Of a stretch of DNA of 64,000 nucleotides, positions 33,149-42,536 are shown in pieces. Within the stretch, counting starts at the first letter, position 1. Every line of letters begins with the position of its first letter. The notes beneath the pieces were generated by a model. The model was not told the origin of the DNA, did no database searches, and saw nothing but the letters and a program-made list of their open reading frames with translations. The position numbers and the translations under genes were made by a program. The stretch comes from Streptomyces goshikiensis (GTDB lineage Bacteria; Actinomycetota; Actinomycetes; Streptomycetales; Streptomycetaceae): assembly GCF_014650555.1 (NCBI RefSeq), contig NZ_BMVE01000017.1, forward strand, positions 1 through 64,000. Direction: 5' to 3'.

Positions 33149-34651
33149 CTACGCCACGAAGGTGCGCGGCGGCTCGGCTCCGCTGCCGCCCGCGCCCGTG
33201 CCGACCAGCCGGGCCGCCGCCGCGAGCCGGGCGGCGGCCTCCTCGGCCACGGGGCCGCCGACGGTGAACGGGAGCCGGACGTACCCCTCGAACGCCCCGT
33301 CCACGCCGAACCGGGGGCCCGAGGGGACCCGTACGCCGACCCGCTCCCCCACCTCGGCCAGCCGTGAGCCGGACAGCCCGCCCGCGCGGGCCCACAGGGT
33401 CAGCCCGCCCCTCGGCACCTCGAACTCCCAGTCCGGCAGTTCCCGGCGGACGGCCGCGACCAGCGCGTCCCGGTTCTCGCGGGCCTGGTCGCGGCGGATC
33501 CCGACGGCCTCCTCCCAGCCCCCGGTCCGCATCAGCCAGTTCACCGCGAGCTGCTCCAGCACCGGAGTGCCCAGGTCGGCGTAGGCGCGCGCGGCGACCA
33601 GGCTCCGGATGACGTCGGGCGCGGCGCGGACCCAGCCGATCCGCATCCCGGCCCAGAAGGCCTTGCTGGCGGAGCCGACGGTGATCACGGTGGACCCGGC
33701 CGGGTCGAAGGAGCACACCCGGCGCGGCATGGCCACCTCCGGATCCAGCTTCAGTTCGGCCATGGTCTCGTCCACGACGAGCACGGTGCCGGCCGAGCGG
33801 GCGGCCTCGACCATCGCGCGGCGCTGGTCCTCGGAGGCCAGGGCGCCCGTCGGGTTGTGGAAGTCGGCGACGACGTAGGCGAGGCGGGGCGCGGCGTCGC
33901 GCAGCACCTGCCGCCACACGGTCATGTCCCAGCCGCCGAGCCCGTCGCCCATGGCGACCGGTACGAGGCGGACGCCGGCGGCGCGCATCAGCTGGAGGAT
34001 GTTGGCGTAGGAGGGGGATTCGACGGCGATCCGCTCCCCGCGCCCGGCGAAGAGGCTGCAGATGGCGTCGATGGCGCCCATCGCTCCGGTGGTGACCATG
34101 ATCTGCTCGGGCATGGTCGGGATGCCGCGCTCGGTGTAGCGGTCGGCGAGCATCCGGCGCAGCGCGGGCAGCCCGGCCGGGTAGTCCCCGTGGGTGTGCG
34201 CGTACGGCGGGAGTTCCTCCAGGGCGCCCTGGACGGCCTTGGTGAGCCAGGGCTCGGGGGCCGGGAGGGCGGCGCAGCCCAGGTCGATCATGGAGCCGAG
34301 GGACTCGGGCGGCAGGGGTTCCAGGCCGCGCGCGGGCAGCGGGTTCCCCGCGGGTACGGAGGTCCAGCTGCCGGCGCCCCGGCGGGATTCCAGGAACCCC
34401 TCGCCGCGCAGCGCCTCGTAGGCGGCGGCGACGGTGGTGCGGCTGAGGCCGAGGGCGACGGCGAGTTCCCGCTCGGCGGGCAGCCGGGCGGCTACGGGGA
34501 CGCGGCCTTCGAGGACGAGCAGCCGGATGCCGTCGGCGAGGGTGCGGTACGCGGGCGGCTTGCGGGCGCCGGCCACGGCCGTCGGCCGCTGCTGGGAGCC
34601 GATGAGGCGGGCGAGCTGTGCGGCACCGACCGCCGAGGTCCACTGAGCCAT
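33149..34651 (-). CDS. MocR-type PLP-dependent regulator
   Basis: A 500-residue GntR/aminotransferase fusion (MocR/PdxR group). A winged helix at about residues 30-105 (RLPAERELAVALGLSRTTVAAAYEALRGEG) binds DNA; the fold-type-I aminotransferase part has FHNPTGA, VDETMAEL and the PLP lysine in SASKAFWAG. Such proteins usually act as ligand-responsive regulators rather than enzymes. The start ATG at 34651 has an AAGGTGG site somewhat distant. It is divergent from the glycerophosphodiesterase gene, whose control region it may bind. Confidence 0.9.
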   Translation of the reverse strand: MAQWTSAVGAAQLARLIGSQQRPTAVAGARKPPAYRTLADGIRLLVLEGRVPVAARLPAERELAVALGLSRTTVAAAYEALRGEGFLESRRGAGSWTSVPAGNPLPARGLEPLPPESLGSMIDLGCAALPAPEPWLTKAVQGALEELPPYAHTHGDYPAGLPALRRMLADRYTERGIPTMPEQIMVTTGAMGAIDAICSLFAGRGERIAVESPSYANILQLMRAAGVRLVPVAMGDGLGGWDMTVWRQVLRDAAPRLAYVVADFHNPTGALASEDQRRAMVEAARSAGTVLVVDETMAELKLDPEVAMPRRVCSFDPAGSTVITVGSASKAFWAGMRIGWVRAAPDVIRSLVAARAYADLGTPVLEQLAVNWLMRTGGWEEAVGIRRDQARENRDALVAAVRRELPDWEFEVPRGGLTLWARAGGLSGSRLAEVGERVGVRVPSGPRFGVDGAFEGYVRLPFTVGGPVAEEAAARLAAAARLVGTGAGGSGAEPPRTFVA

Positions 34652-34824
34652 GCTGTCCGGTCCACCTTCGTCGAATTGGCCCCGACCGGCCCCAGGTGCG
34701 ACCGGTATTGGATTGCTTCCGTGGCCCAGACTGTCACGCGTGGCTCCGGCGGGGCCAGGGGGCCCGGCCGGGATCGGCACGGAACCGGCCGAGGGGTCGT
34801 TCGGGCGGGGCGCCGCACAGGGGG

Positions 34825-34830
34825 CATACT
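34825..34830 (+). promoter_or_regulatory. -10 of leaderless GDPD gene
   Basis: CATACT ends six bases before the GTG start at 34837; an AGGGGG stretch is too far upstream to serve as a Shine-Dalgarno sequence. Confidence 0.4.
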
Positions 34831-34836
34831 GCCGCC

Positions 34837-35607
34837 GTGACGCAACGACGCCCCCGCCACCCGTATCTGGACCACTCGGGTCCGATCCCCTTCGCGCACC
34901 GCGGCGGGGCCGCCGACGGGCTGGAGAACACCACCGCCGCGTTCCGCCGCGCGGCCGACGCGGGCTACCGGTATTTCGAGACCGACGTGCACGCCACGCT
35001 GGACGGGAAGCTGGTCGCCTTCCACGACTCCACCCTGGACCGGGTCACGGACCTGCGGGGCCGGATCTCCGAGATGCCCTGGAGCCGGCTGCGGGAGGCC
35101 AGGGTCGGCGGCAGCGAGCCGCTGCCGCTGCTGGAGGAGCTCCTGGAGGAGTTCCCGGACTCCCGCTGGAACATCGACGTCAAGGCGGAGTCGGCGGTGC
35201 ACCCCCTCGTCAACCTGATCGCGCGGGCCGGCGTCTGGGACCGGGTGTGCGTGGGCTCGTTCTCGGAGGGCCGGGTGGCCCGGGCGCAGAAGATCGCCGG
35301 CCCACGGCTGGCGACCTCGTACGGGGTGCGCGGGGTGCTGGGCCTGCGGCTGCGCTCGCTGGCGATCCCGTTCGCGCTGCGGGTGGGTGCGGTGGCGGCG
35401 CAGGTTCCGGAGACCCAGGGCGGTGTCCGGGTGGTCGACGAGCGCTTCGTACGCACCGCGCACGCGCGGGGACTCCAGGTGCACGTCTGGACCGTGAACG
35501 AACCGGAACGCATGCGGGCGCTGCTCGATCTGGGTGTCGATGGCATCATGACCGACCGGATCGACATCCTGCGCACGGTGCTGGAGCAGCGCGGGGCCTG
35601 GGCCTGA
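34837..35607 (+). CDS. glycerophosphodiester phosphodiesterase
   Basis: A 256-residue GDPD enzyme, which hydrolyses glycerophosphodiesters to glycerol-3-phosphate and an alcohol. The catalytic pattern is complete: AHRGGAADGLENT, ETDVHAT and FHDSTLDR, then DVKAE and VWTVNEPERM. No signal peptide, so it is likely cytoplasmic and used in phospholipid turnover. The GTG start is supported by a -10-like hexamer six nt upstream. The MFS transporter gene begins 65 bp downstream and may be co-transcribed. Confidence 0.93.
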   Translation: MTQRRPRHPYLDHSGPIPFAHRGGAADGLENTTAAFRRAADAGYRYFETDVHATLDGKLVAFHDSTLDRVTDLRGRISEMPWSRLREARVGGSEPLPLLEELLEEFPDSRWNIDVKAESAVHPLVNLIARAGVWDRVCVGSFSEGRVARAQKIAGPRLATSYGVRGVLGLRLRSLAIPFALRVGAVAAQVPETQGGVRVVDERFVRTAHARGLQVHVWTVNEPERMRALLDLGVDGIMTDRIDILRTVLEQRGAWA

Positions 35608-35672
35608 CGATGCCCGCGCCCGCCCGCGGCCCGGCGTCGGGGCGGTGGCGGGGACCAGCGAGGGGACACCAG

Positions 35673-37046
35673 GTGAGTGTGCGCACGACGGAAGAAGCGG
35701 AACCGGGGGCCGAGGACGGCAGAGCCGGCGCCGCGGCGCGCAAGCGCGAACAGCACGGCTGGTACTTCTACGACTTCGCGTGCTCGGTCTACTCGACGAG
35801 CGTGCTCACCGTGTTCCTGGGGCCGTACCTGACGGCGGTGGCGAAGGCCGCCGCGGACTCCGAGGGGTACGTCCACCCGCTGGGCATTCCGGTCCGGGCC
35901 GGTTCGTACTTCGCGTACACGGTGTCGGTCTCGGTGATCGTGGCCGTGCTGATCATGCCGCTGGTGGGGGCGGTCGCGGACCGCACCGGGCGCAAGAAGC
36001 CGCTGCTGGCGGTGACGGCGTACACGGGTGCGGCGGCGACGGCCGGGATGTTCTTCCTGGACGGCGACCGCTATCTGCTGGGCGGGCTGCTGCTGGTCGT
36101 GGCCAACGCGGCGCTGGCGGTGTCGATGGTGCTCTACAACGCCTTCCTGCCGCAGATCTCGACGCCCGACGAGCGGGACACCGTCTCCTCACGGGGCTGG
36201 GCCTTCGGGTACACCTCGGGCGCGCTCGTCCTCCTGCTGAACCTCGTCCTCTACCAGGGGCACGACTCCTTCGGCCTCTCCGAGGGCGAGGCGGTGCGGA
36301 TCTGCCTGGCCTCGGCGGGCCTGTGGTGGGGGGCCTTCGCGCTGATCCCGCTGCGCAGGCTGCGGGACCGGGCGGTCGTGCGGGAGCCGGGGGCGGGGCC
36401 GGCGGTCAGCGGATGGCGCCAGCTCGTCGCGACGCTGAAGGACATGCGGCGCTATCCGCTGACCCTGTCGTTCCTGCTCGCGTACCTGATCTACAACGAC
36501 GGCGTCCAGACGGTGATCTCCCAGGCCTCGGTCTACGGCTCGGAGGAGCTGGAGCTGGAGCAGTCCACGCTGATCGTGGCGGTGCTGCTGGTGCAGGTCC
36601 TGGCGGTGGTCGGGGCGCTGGGGATGGGGCGGCTGGCGCGGGTGTACGGCGCCAAGCGGACGATCCTGGGGTCGCTGGCCGCGTGGGGGCTGACCCTGGC
36701 GGCGGGCTACTTCCTGCCGGCCCGGACGCCGGTGTGGTTCTTCGCGCTCGCGGCGATGATCGGGCTGGTGCTGGGCGGCAGCCAGGCGCTGTCGCGCTCG
36801 CTGTTCTCGCATCTGGTGCCGGCGGGCAAGGAAGCCGAGTACTTTTCCGCGTACGAGATGAGCGACCGCGGGCTGAGCTGGGTGGGGCCGTTGGTGTTCG
36901 GCCTGACCTATCAGGTCACGGGCAGCTACCGGGACGCGATCATCTCGTTGGTGTTCTTCTTCGCACTGGGTTTCGTGCTCCTCGCCAGGGTGCCGGTGCG
37001 GCGCGCGGTGCGGGCGGCGGGGAATCCTGTTCCCGAGCGGATCTGA
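35673..37046 (+). CDS. MFS transporter, UMF1 family
   Basis: A 457-residue membrane transporter of the UMF1 (Atg22-like) major facilitator family with about twelve hydrophobic segments. The N-terminal QHGWYFYDFACSVYSTSV and the loop ADRTGRKKPLLA are characteristic, and GGSQALSRSLFSHLVP lies in the later half. The substrate is unknown. The GTG at 35673 is chosen because GAGGGG lies 7 nt upstream; an ATG at 35610 has no such site. Its nearness to the GDPD gene hints at, but does not prove, transport of a lipid-derived product. Confidence 0.9.
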   Translation: MSVRTTEEAEPGAEDGRAGAAARKREQHGWYFYDFACSVYSTSVLTVFLGPYLTAVAKAAADSEGYVHPLGIPVRAGSYFAYTVSVSVIVAVLIMPLVGAVADRTGRKKPLLAVTAYTGAAATAGMFFLDGDRYLLGGLLLVVANAALAVSMVLYNAFLPQISTPDERDTVSSRGWAFGYTSGALVLLLNLVLYQGHDSFGLSEGEAVRICLASAGLWWGAFALIPLRRLRDRAVVREPGAGPAVSGWRQLVATLKDMRRYPLTLSFLLAYLIYNDGVQTVISQASVYGSEELELEQSTLIVAVLLVQVLAVVGALGMGRLARVYGAKRTILGSLAAWGLTLAAGYFLPARTPVWFFALAAMIGLVLGGSQALSRSLFSHLVPAGKEAEYFSAYEMSDRGLSWVGPLVFGLTYQVTGSYRDAIISLVFFFALGFVLLARVPVRRAVRAAGNPVPERI

Positions 37047-37200
37047 GAGGGATCCGAGGGTATGCGGGAGTGACGGTGTGACCGAATTCTCTGGCGAATT
37101 CCGAACGGATTTCGACGTTGAAGCCAAGGGCCGGTAGTGTACGCCTTTGGCCTGCCAGGCGGACCGTTACTGCGCGCTAAAGAAGTGAAGACGTTGGGTG

Positions 37201-37218
37201 ACATCTGCTGCCAGATGT
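37201..37218. terminator. hairpin between MFS gene and rbpA
   Basis: ACATCTG and CAGATGT form a perfect 7-bp stem around CTGC, followed by ACAAAA. It sits between the MFS stop and the rbpA promoter. It may be a weak terminator or an operator. Confidence 0.4.
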
Positions 37219-37281
37219 GACAAAACGGGCACTGGTGGGTACAACAAGGGGCGGCACGACGGGCGACGCATGACCCGGAGC

Positions 37282-37308
37282 GGGAATCTATACCGCCGAC
37301 CGGACGTT
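37282..37308 (+). promoter_or_regulatory. sigma-R promoter of rbpA
   Basis: GGGAAT (37282-37287), exactly 18 bp, then GTT (37306-37308) fits the established sigma-R consensus GGGAAT-N18/19-GTT. RbpA is a known sigma-R target, induced by disulfide stress. The predicted transcript leader would be about 55 nt. Confidence 0.85.
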
Positions 37309-37369
37309 GACCGGATGACGACGACAGCGACACCTGTCCTGTGGGCGACAAGCCCGGGAGGCACGATTC

Positions 37370-37744
37370 ATGAGTGAGCGAGCTCTCCGCGGTACGCGGC
37401 TCGTGGTTACCAGCTACGAGACGGACCGCGGCATCGATCTGGCCCCGCGCCAGGCGGTGGAGTACGCATGCCAGAACGGACATCGATTTGAGATGCCGTT
37501 CTCGGTTGAGGCAGAAATTCCGCCGGAGTGGGAGTGCAAGGCGTGCGGCGCCATGGCACTCCTGGTGGACGGGGACGGGCCCGAAGAGAAGAAGGGCAAG
37601 CCTGCGCGAACGCACTGGGACATGCTCATGGAGCGACGCACCCGCGAGGAGCTGGAGGAAGTGCTGGCCGAGAGGCTGGCGGTCCTTCGTTCCGGCGCCA
37701 TGAACATTGCCGTGCATCCGCGGGACAGCCGCAAGTCCGCCTGA
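37370..37744 (+). CDS. rbpA: RNA polymerase-binding protein RbpA
   Basis: A 124-residue RbpA, the actinobacterial factor that binds the principal sigma and RNA polymerase and stabilises the open complex. The sequence has the canonical N-terminal RGTRLVVTSYETDRGIDLA, the core domain with two cysteine pairs (ACQNGH, CKACG), and the sigma-interaction helix TREELEEVLAERLAVLR. The ATG follows a GGAGG site. A sigma-R promoter lies upstream and a very strong terminator downstream, so it is monocistronic. Confidence 0.97.
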   Translation: MSERALRGTRLVVTSYETDRGIDLAPRQAVEYACQNGHRFEMPFSVEAEIPPEWECKACGAMALLVDGDGPEEKKGKPARTHWDMLMERRTREELEEVLAERLAVLRSGAMNIAVHPRDSRKSA

Positions 37745-37771
37745 CAGCCGGACTGAGCACGAGCGACAAAG

Positions 37772-37818
37772 CCGAGGGGCCCCCACCACATCCGATGTGG
37801 TGGGGGCCCCTCGGTTTT
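37772..37818. terminator. strong bidirectional terminator after rbpA
   Basis: A perfect 20-bp stem, CCGAGGGGCCCCCACCACAT with its complement around CCG, followed by TTTT. It lies between the convergent rbpA and fxsA genes. Confidence 0.95.
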
Positions 37819-37867
37819 CCGCTGCGCCGTTCGCGCTCCACGCCGGTCAGGGCGTGGAGCGCCGGGA

Positions 37868-38446
37868 TCAGGGGGTCAGCGGCGGCCGGTACCCGGTGTC
37901 GGGGCCCTGCTGCCGGTCCTCACGGACGACCTCGCCCTGGATGACCTCACCCGGAACCACCTTGCCGTCCGGGTAGTGGATGCGGGCCTGCTGGAAGGCG
38001 TCCCCGAAGGACCCGGCGGGCGCCGAGGCCATCTTGCGCTCCAGGGAGCGCGCGGCCCGGCGGCTGACCAGGGCGCGGACGGGCGGGAGCAGCAGGAGCA
38101 GCCCCGCGGCATCGGACAGCAGACCCGGCATGATCAGGAGCAGGCCGGCCAGCATGGTGAGCCCGTTGCCGCCGCCCGGCTGCTGCGGCGTGGGCGGCAC
38201 GCCCTGCTGAGCCTGCTGGAAGGTTTCCGTCAGGTTCTTGAAGGCACGCCGCCCGGCGCGCTTGATGACCACCACGCCCAGCACCATCGCGCCCGCGAGC
38301 AGCGCGGCGACGGCCAGCCCGCCGGCCTGGCTCGCGACCAGGCTGAGCAGCCAGATCTCCAGGATCAGCCAGGCGGCTACCGCCAGGGGGAGGAACGTAC
38401 GGACGGGCGAGCGCCGTCGGGGGGCCGTCGAAATGCCGGTCGTCAT
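37868..38446 (-). CDS. fxsA: FxsA family membrane protein
   Basis: A 192-residue FxsA-type protein. FLPLAVAAWLILEIWLLSLV and a second helix (VAALLAGAMVLGVVVI) open the protein; GLLLIMPGLLSDAAGLLLLL is the family signature. In E. coli FxsA suppresses F exclusion of phage T7, but its cellular role is unclear. The C-terminal 60 residues are hydrophilic and probably cytoplasmic. It is convergent with rbpA and lies downstream of ppm1 on the same strand. Confidence 0.9.
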   Translation of the reverse strand: MTTGISTAPRRRSPVRTFLPLAVAAWLILEIWLLSLVASQAGGLAVAALLAGAMVLGVVVIKRAGRRAFKNLTETFQQAQQGVPPTPQQPGGGNGLTMLAGLLLIMPGLLSDAAGLLLLLPPVRALVSRRAARSLERKMASAPAGSFGDAFQQARIHYPDGKVVPGEVIQGEVVREDRQQGPDTGYRPPLTP

Positions 38447-38526
38447 ACCGTCCAGTGTGCCTGGGTCGGTGTAAAAGCGGCCTCAGTCGGAGGTACCGGA
38501 CATCCCCTAGGGGCCCGCGGGCGGGG

Positions 38527-39411
38527 TCAGCCCTCCTTGGACTCCGTCTTGGGATCTGCCTTGGGCTCCGTCTTGGGCTCCGGCTCGGCCTTCGCCTCGG
38601 CCTTCGGGTCGCTCTTGCCGAGGGCCAGGTCGGTCAGCTTGGCGGTGCGGGCCTTCAGGCCCCACTGGGTGACCCTCCAGAGCGCCTCGACGACGATGTC
38701 CTTGCTCATCTTGCTGTCGCCGAACTCGCGCTCGACGAACGTGATGGGCACCTCCACCACGTGGAAGCCCTCGCGCACCGCCCGGCGGGCCAGGTCCACC
38801 TGGAAGCAGTAGCCCGCCGAGGCCACGTCCTCCAGGCCCAGGCCCTCCAGGGTCTCGCGGCGGAAGGCGCGGTAGCCGCCGGTCACGTCCCGGATCGGGA
38901 CGTCCAGGAGCAGCCGCGAGTACGTGGAGCCGCCTCGGGAGAGCACCTCGCGGCTCTTGGGCCAGTTGACGACCCGGCCGCCGGGGACCCAGCGGGAGCC
39001 GAGCACCAGGTCGGCGCCGGCGAGGGCGGTGAGCAGCCGGGGCAGCTCCTCCGGCTGGTGGGAGCCGTCGGCGTCCATCTCGACGACGACCCCGTAGTCG
39101 CGCTCCAGGGCCCACGAGAAGCCCGCGAGGTAGGCGGCGCCGAGGCCCTCCTTGCCCTTGCGGTGCAGGACGTGGACGTGGTCGTCGGAGGCGGCCAGCT
39201 CGTCGGCGAGCTTCCCGGTGCCGTCGGGGCTGTTGTCGTCGGCCACCAGGACGTGGGCGGCGGGCACCGCCGCGCGGACGCGCCCGACGATCAGCCCGAT
39301 GTTCTCGGCCTCGTTGTAGGTCGGAATGATCACCAGAGCCGTGCCGAGTGGGCCGTAGCTCCGTGGTCCGCCGTCGCTCACTGGGTCCCCTTGTGTGTTC
39401 TCGTCCGACAT
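38527..39411 (-). CDS. ppm1: polyprenol monophosphomannose synthase
   Basis: A 294-residue GT-A fold GT2 enzyme that makes polyprenyl-phosphate mannose, the donor for protein O-mannosylation and cell-envelope mannosylation in actinomycetes. ALVIIPTYNEAENIG, VADDNSPDGTG, EMDADGSHQPEEL (the DXD-type metal site) and VLGSRWVPGG appear in order; the C-terminus is Lys/Glu/Pro-rich and lacks the membrane domain, as in actinobacterial stand-alone Ppm1. No good Shine-Dalgarno precedes the ATG; a GTG one codon earlier is possible. Confidence 0.92.
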   Translation of the reverse strand: MSDENTQGDPVSDGGPRSYGPLGTALVIIPTYNEAENIGLIVGRVRAAVPAAHVLVADDNSPDGTGKLADELAASDDHVHVLHRKGKEGLGAAYLAGFSWALERDYGVVVEMDADGSHQPEELPRLLTALAGADLVLGSRWVPGGRVVNWPKSREVLSRGGSTYSRLLLDVPIRDVTGGYRAFRRETLEGLGLEDVASAGYCFQVDLARRAVREGFHVVEVPITFVEREFGDSKMSKDIVVEALWRVTQWGLKARTAKLTDLALGKSDPKAEAKAEPEPKTEPKADPKTESKEG

Positions 39412-39681
39412 CACGTCACAGGAGGATGATTTTAGAACAGCGATCGGAGCCCGCGGTCCTTCGGGCCGGTCCGGTTCCCGCTGGCTGCGGGCCCCCGGGA
39501 CCGTTGTCTACTGGACCTCCGGGCTCCGATCCGGGGCCACCGCCGCCCGGCGAAACCTTCCCTCGCCCCCGAGGCGCGGGCGCGCTGAGCTCACGGATCC
39601 TTCCGGTACGGACGTCCTGATGGTGGACCCGGCCGAACCTATCCGGGTCCGGCCGCCCGTACCGAACCGGGGCCCGCCGGA

Positions 39682-41316
39682 TCACCCCTGTGGGCGTACG
39701 AATACCTCCCGGCCGCCCACGACCGTGGCGAGGCACACCGGAAGGTCCCGGCCGGGGCTCAGGTCGGGCAGTCCGGGGGTGCCGGAACGGGGGTCGGTGG
39801 ACCAGCGGGCGACCCGGTCGTCGGGGGCCTGGACCACCAGTTCCCCGGTCTGCCAGACCGCGTAGTCGGCGGGGGCGCCGGGCACCAGGACGCCCGCGTC
39901 GTCGCGGCCCAGCGCCCGCCAGCCGCCCCGGGTGTGGGCCGTGAACGCGGCCCGTACGGAGATCCGGTGCTCGGGCGTCTTGTGAAAGGCTGCGGCGCGG
40001 ACGGTGCCCCACGGGTCGAGCGGGGTGACGGGCGCGTCGGAGCCGAAGGCGAGCGGCACACCGGCCTTGAGCAGGGCGGCGAAGGGGTTGAGCGTCCGGG
40101 CGCGGTCGGCGCCGAGGCGGTCAGCGTACATGCCGTCCGCGCCGCCCCAGGCGGCGTCGAATGCGGGCTGCACGGAGGCGGTGAGGCCGAGTTCCGCGAA
40201 CGCGGCGATGGTGTCGGGGGTCATCATCTCGGCGTGCTCGACGCGGTGCCGGGCGGCGCGGACGCGGTCCAGGCCGACCTTGGCGGCGGCGGCCCGGGCG
40301 CCCTCGACGACGGCGGTGATGGCGGCGTCGCCGATGGCGTGGAAGCCGGCCTGGAGGCCCGCCTCCGTACAGGCGGCGATGTGTTCGGCGACGGCCGGCG
40401 CGTCGAGGTAGCCGGTGCCGGTGTGGCCGGCGTCGGCGTACGGGGCGTGCAGGCAGGCGGTGTGGGAGCCGAGGGCGCCGTCAACGAAGAGGTCGCCGGC
40501 GGCGCCGACCGCGCCGAGGGCCTTGGCGCGGTCGAGGTCGCGGTCGGCCCAGTAGCCGAAGACGCGCGGTCCGGGGCGGCTCGCAGCCAGCTCCAGGAGG
40601 GCGGTGAAGTCCTCGGCGGAGGAGATGCCGGGGCCGCCGCACTCGTGCACGGAGCCGATGCCGAGGGAGGCGGCGCGGTCCAGGGCGGCCTGCTGGGCCT
40701 CGGCGCGCTGGGCCGGGGTGACGGCGTCGAGCGCGGCGGCCCGTACGGCGTGGTGGTCGTCCCGGGTCAGCGGTTCGTCGTCGCGCGTGCGGACGCCGGG
40801 GACGAGGTCGAGCAGGGCGGTGGTGACGACGGCGGAGTGCACGTCGATGCGGCTCAGGTAGAGCGGGCGGCCGCCGGTCGCCTGGTCGAGTTCCTCGCGG
40901 CGCGGGGCGCGCCGCTCGGGCCAGCGGGCGGCGTCCCAGCCGTGGCCGAGGAGCACCCGGTCGGCGGGGCGGGCGTCGGCGTACGCGCGCACCCGGTCGA
41001 GGGCGTCGGCGAGGGAGCGGGCCGTGGAGAGGTCCAGCCCGGTCAGGGCCAGGCCGGCGGAGGTGGTGTGGACGTGGGCGTCGGTGAAGGCGGGGGTGAC
41101 GAGCGCCCCGTCGAGGTCGACGACCTCGTCGACGCCCTGGACGAAGGCGTCGGCTGCGCCCTCGGAGCCCACCCAGGCGATGTGGCCGCGCTCGACGACC
41201 ATCGCGGTGGCGAAGGGGTCGGCGGGGCTGTGCACTTCGCCGCGGCGCAGCAGGACGGTTCGGTGCGGTGCTGTTGCTCCGGCGGCGGTGGCGGAGTCGG
41301 CGGTGCGGTCAGTCAT
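39682..41316 (-). CDS. amidohydrolase family 3 (YtcJ-like)
   Basis: A 544-residue metal-dependent amidohydrolase. The N-terminal metal site DAHVHTT, the conserved VDGALGSHTA, HAIGDAAI, RVEHAEMM and the C-terminal GSDAPVTPLDPW are those of the YtcJ/amidohydrolase-3 group. It hydrolyses an amide bond of unknown substrate in the cytoplasm. The start ATG at 41316 matches the family N-terminus. An Lrp-type regulator gene ends 68 bp upstream on the same strand. Confidence 0.9.
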   Translation of the reverse strand: MTDRTADSATAAGATAPHRTVLLRRGEVHSPADPFATAMVVERGHIAWVGSEGAADAFVQGVDEVVDLDGALVTPAFTDAHVHTTSAGLALTGLDLSTARSLADALDRVRAYADARPADRVLLGHGWDAARWPERRAPRREELDQATGGRPLYLSRIDVHSAVVTTALLDLVPGVRTRDDEPLTRDDHHAVRAAALDAVTPAQRAEAQQAALDRAASLGIGSVHECGGPGISSAEDFTALLELAASRPGPRVFGYWADRDLDRAKALGAVGAAGDLFVDGALGSHTACLHAPYADAGHTGTGYLDAPAVAEHIAACTEAGLQAGFHAIGDAAITAVVEGARAAAAKVGLDRVRAARHRVEHAEMMTPDTIAAFAELGLTASVQPAFDAAWGGADGMYADRLGADRARTLNPFAALLKAGVPLAFGSDAPVTPLDPWGTVRAAAFHKTPEHRISVRAAFTAHTRGGWRALGRDDAGVLVPGAPADYAVWQTGELVVQAPDDRVARWSTDPRSGTPGLPDLSPGRDLPVCLATVVGGREVFVRPQG

Positions 41317-41384
41317 GCGGACCAGTCTCGCGGGTCCGTACGGGCGCTCCGACCGCGGCCCCCCGGGCGGGCGGCGCCCTGCGG

Positions 41385-41834
41385 TCACACGCGGGGCGGG
41401 CGGGCCTCGTAGGGGGTGGAGAGGACCACGGTGGTGCGGGTGGAGACGTGGGCGAGGGCGCGCAGCCGGCCGAGCAGGTCCTCCAGCTCCAGCGGGGTGG
41501 CGACGCGGACCTTGAGGATGTAGTTCTCGTCGCCCGCGACGCTGTGGCAGGCCTCGATCTCCGGGACGCCGGCGAGTCGCTCGGCGATGTCGTCCGGGGC
41601 GCTCGGGTCGAAGGGCTTGACCGAGATGAAGGCGGTCAGGGGCAGCCCGACGGCCTCGGGGTCGACGACGGCGGCGTAGCCGCGGATCACGCCGCGCTGC
41701 TCCAGGCGGCGTACCCGCTGGTGGACCGCCGACGTGGACAGTCCCGTGGCCTTGCCCAGATCCGTGTAGCTCATCCGCCCGTCCCGCACGAGCAGGTCTA
41801 CGATCTGGCGGTCCAGCTCCTCCATTGCGCTCAT
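41385..41834 (-). CDS. Lrp/AsnC family transcription regulator
   Basis: A 149-residue Lrp/AsnC protein: an N-terminal helix-turn-helix (LDRQIVDLLVRDGRMSYTDL ... STSAVHQRVRRLE) then the RAM ligand-binding domain (AFISVKP, CHSVAGDENYILKV). It should sense an amino acid and may regulate the adjoining amidohydrolase or the divergent 42045 gene. The ATG at 41834 is preferred; an ATG three codons later is possible. The upstream 210 bp is shared with the divergent gene. Confidence 0.92.
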   Translation of the reverse strand: MSAMEELDRQIVDLLVRDGRMSYTDLGKATGLSTSAVHQRVRRLEQRGVIRGYAAVVDPEAVGLPLTAFISVKPFDPSAPDDIAERLAGVPEIEACHSVAGDENYILKVRVATPLELEDLLGRLRALAHVSTRTTVVLSTPYEARPPRV

Positions 41835-42044
41835 AGCCGCACAACCTACGGCCCAACACCGCTCCGCGCCCAGCGGTGTCCATGGATGAACCGGCACCTG
41901 CGCCGGGCATGTGACCAAGGCCACAGGAGTGAGAGGGCGTATGCCGGTCCGTTGTTGGTTACTCGTGCCGGGCTACGGGAAGTGCTTGCTGTGGCCGTGG
42001 CCGAAGAACCTGCCCGCCCGGCCCACCCAAGGGGGAGTACATCC

Positions 42045-42497
42045 ATGCTGAACACCAAGCGCGCCGGTCGCACCGAACCGGAGCCCCTCGAACTCCTCGT
42101 CGACTCCGAGGACGACGACTACCTCGAAGACGCCGAGGGCTTCGAGATCCACCACGCGATCTGCCCCGACTGCGGCCAGTCGATCGCGCTCGTGGCGGAC
42201 GAGGAGCACCTCCCGCAGCACGCGCTCTGCCTGACCCCGTGGAACCCGTTCGGGCTGACGGTGTGCGCGGGTACGGGCCGGCCGGTCTCCGACGCGCTGC
42301 CGACCGTGGGCACGCTGCACGGGGAGGGCGAGGCGCAGGAGCCGGAGCTGGAGCCCGTCGTGCTGCTGACCCTGCCGCAGGGGCTGGACTGGCGGACGCA
42401 GCCGTTCTCGCACGTCGGCGGCCCGGGCTCGCGTCCCGTGCGGGTGCCGGCGGCGGCGCTGCCGCCGCAGATGCGGCAGCACGCGCAGGCGGCCTGA
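42045..42497 (+). CDS. hypothetical cysteine-containing protein
   Basis: A 150-residue acidic protein I do not recognise. After a Glu/Asp-rich start (EDDDYLEDAEGFE) it has HAICPDCGQSIALV and then single cysteines in HALCLTP and LTVCAG, which together could bind one zinc. The C-terminus is Pro/Arg-rich. GGGGGAG lies 7 nt before the ATG. It stands between the divergent Lrp gene and the convergent phosphotransferase gene, with no operon partner. Confidence 0.75.
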   Translation: MLNTKRAGRTEPEPLELLVDSEDDDYLEDAEGFEIHHAICPDCGQSIALVADEEHLPQHALCLTPWNPFGLTVCAGTGRPVSDALPTVGTLHGEGEAQEPELEPVVLLTLPQGLDWRTQPFSHVGGPGSRPVRVPAAALPPQMRQHAQAA

Positions 42498-42536
42498 GCC
42501 GGCCGGGCTCACCGGGCCGGGCTCACCGGGCCGGGG

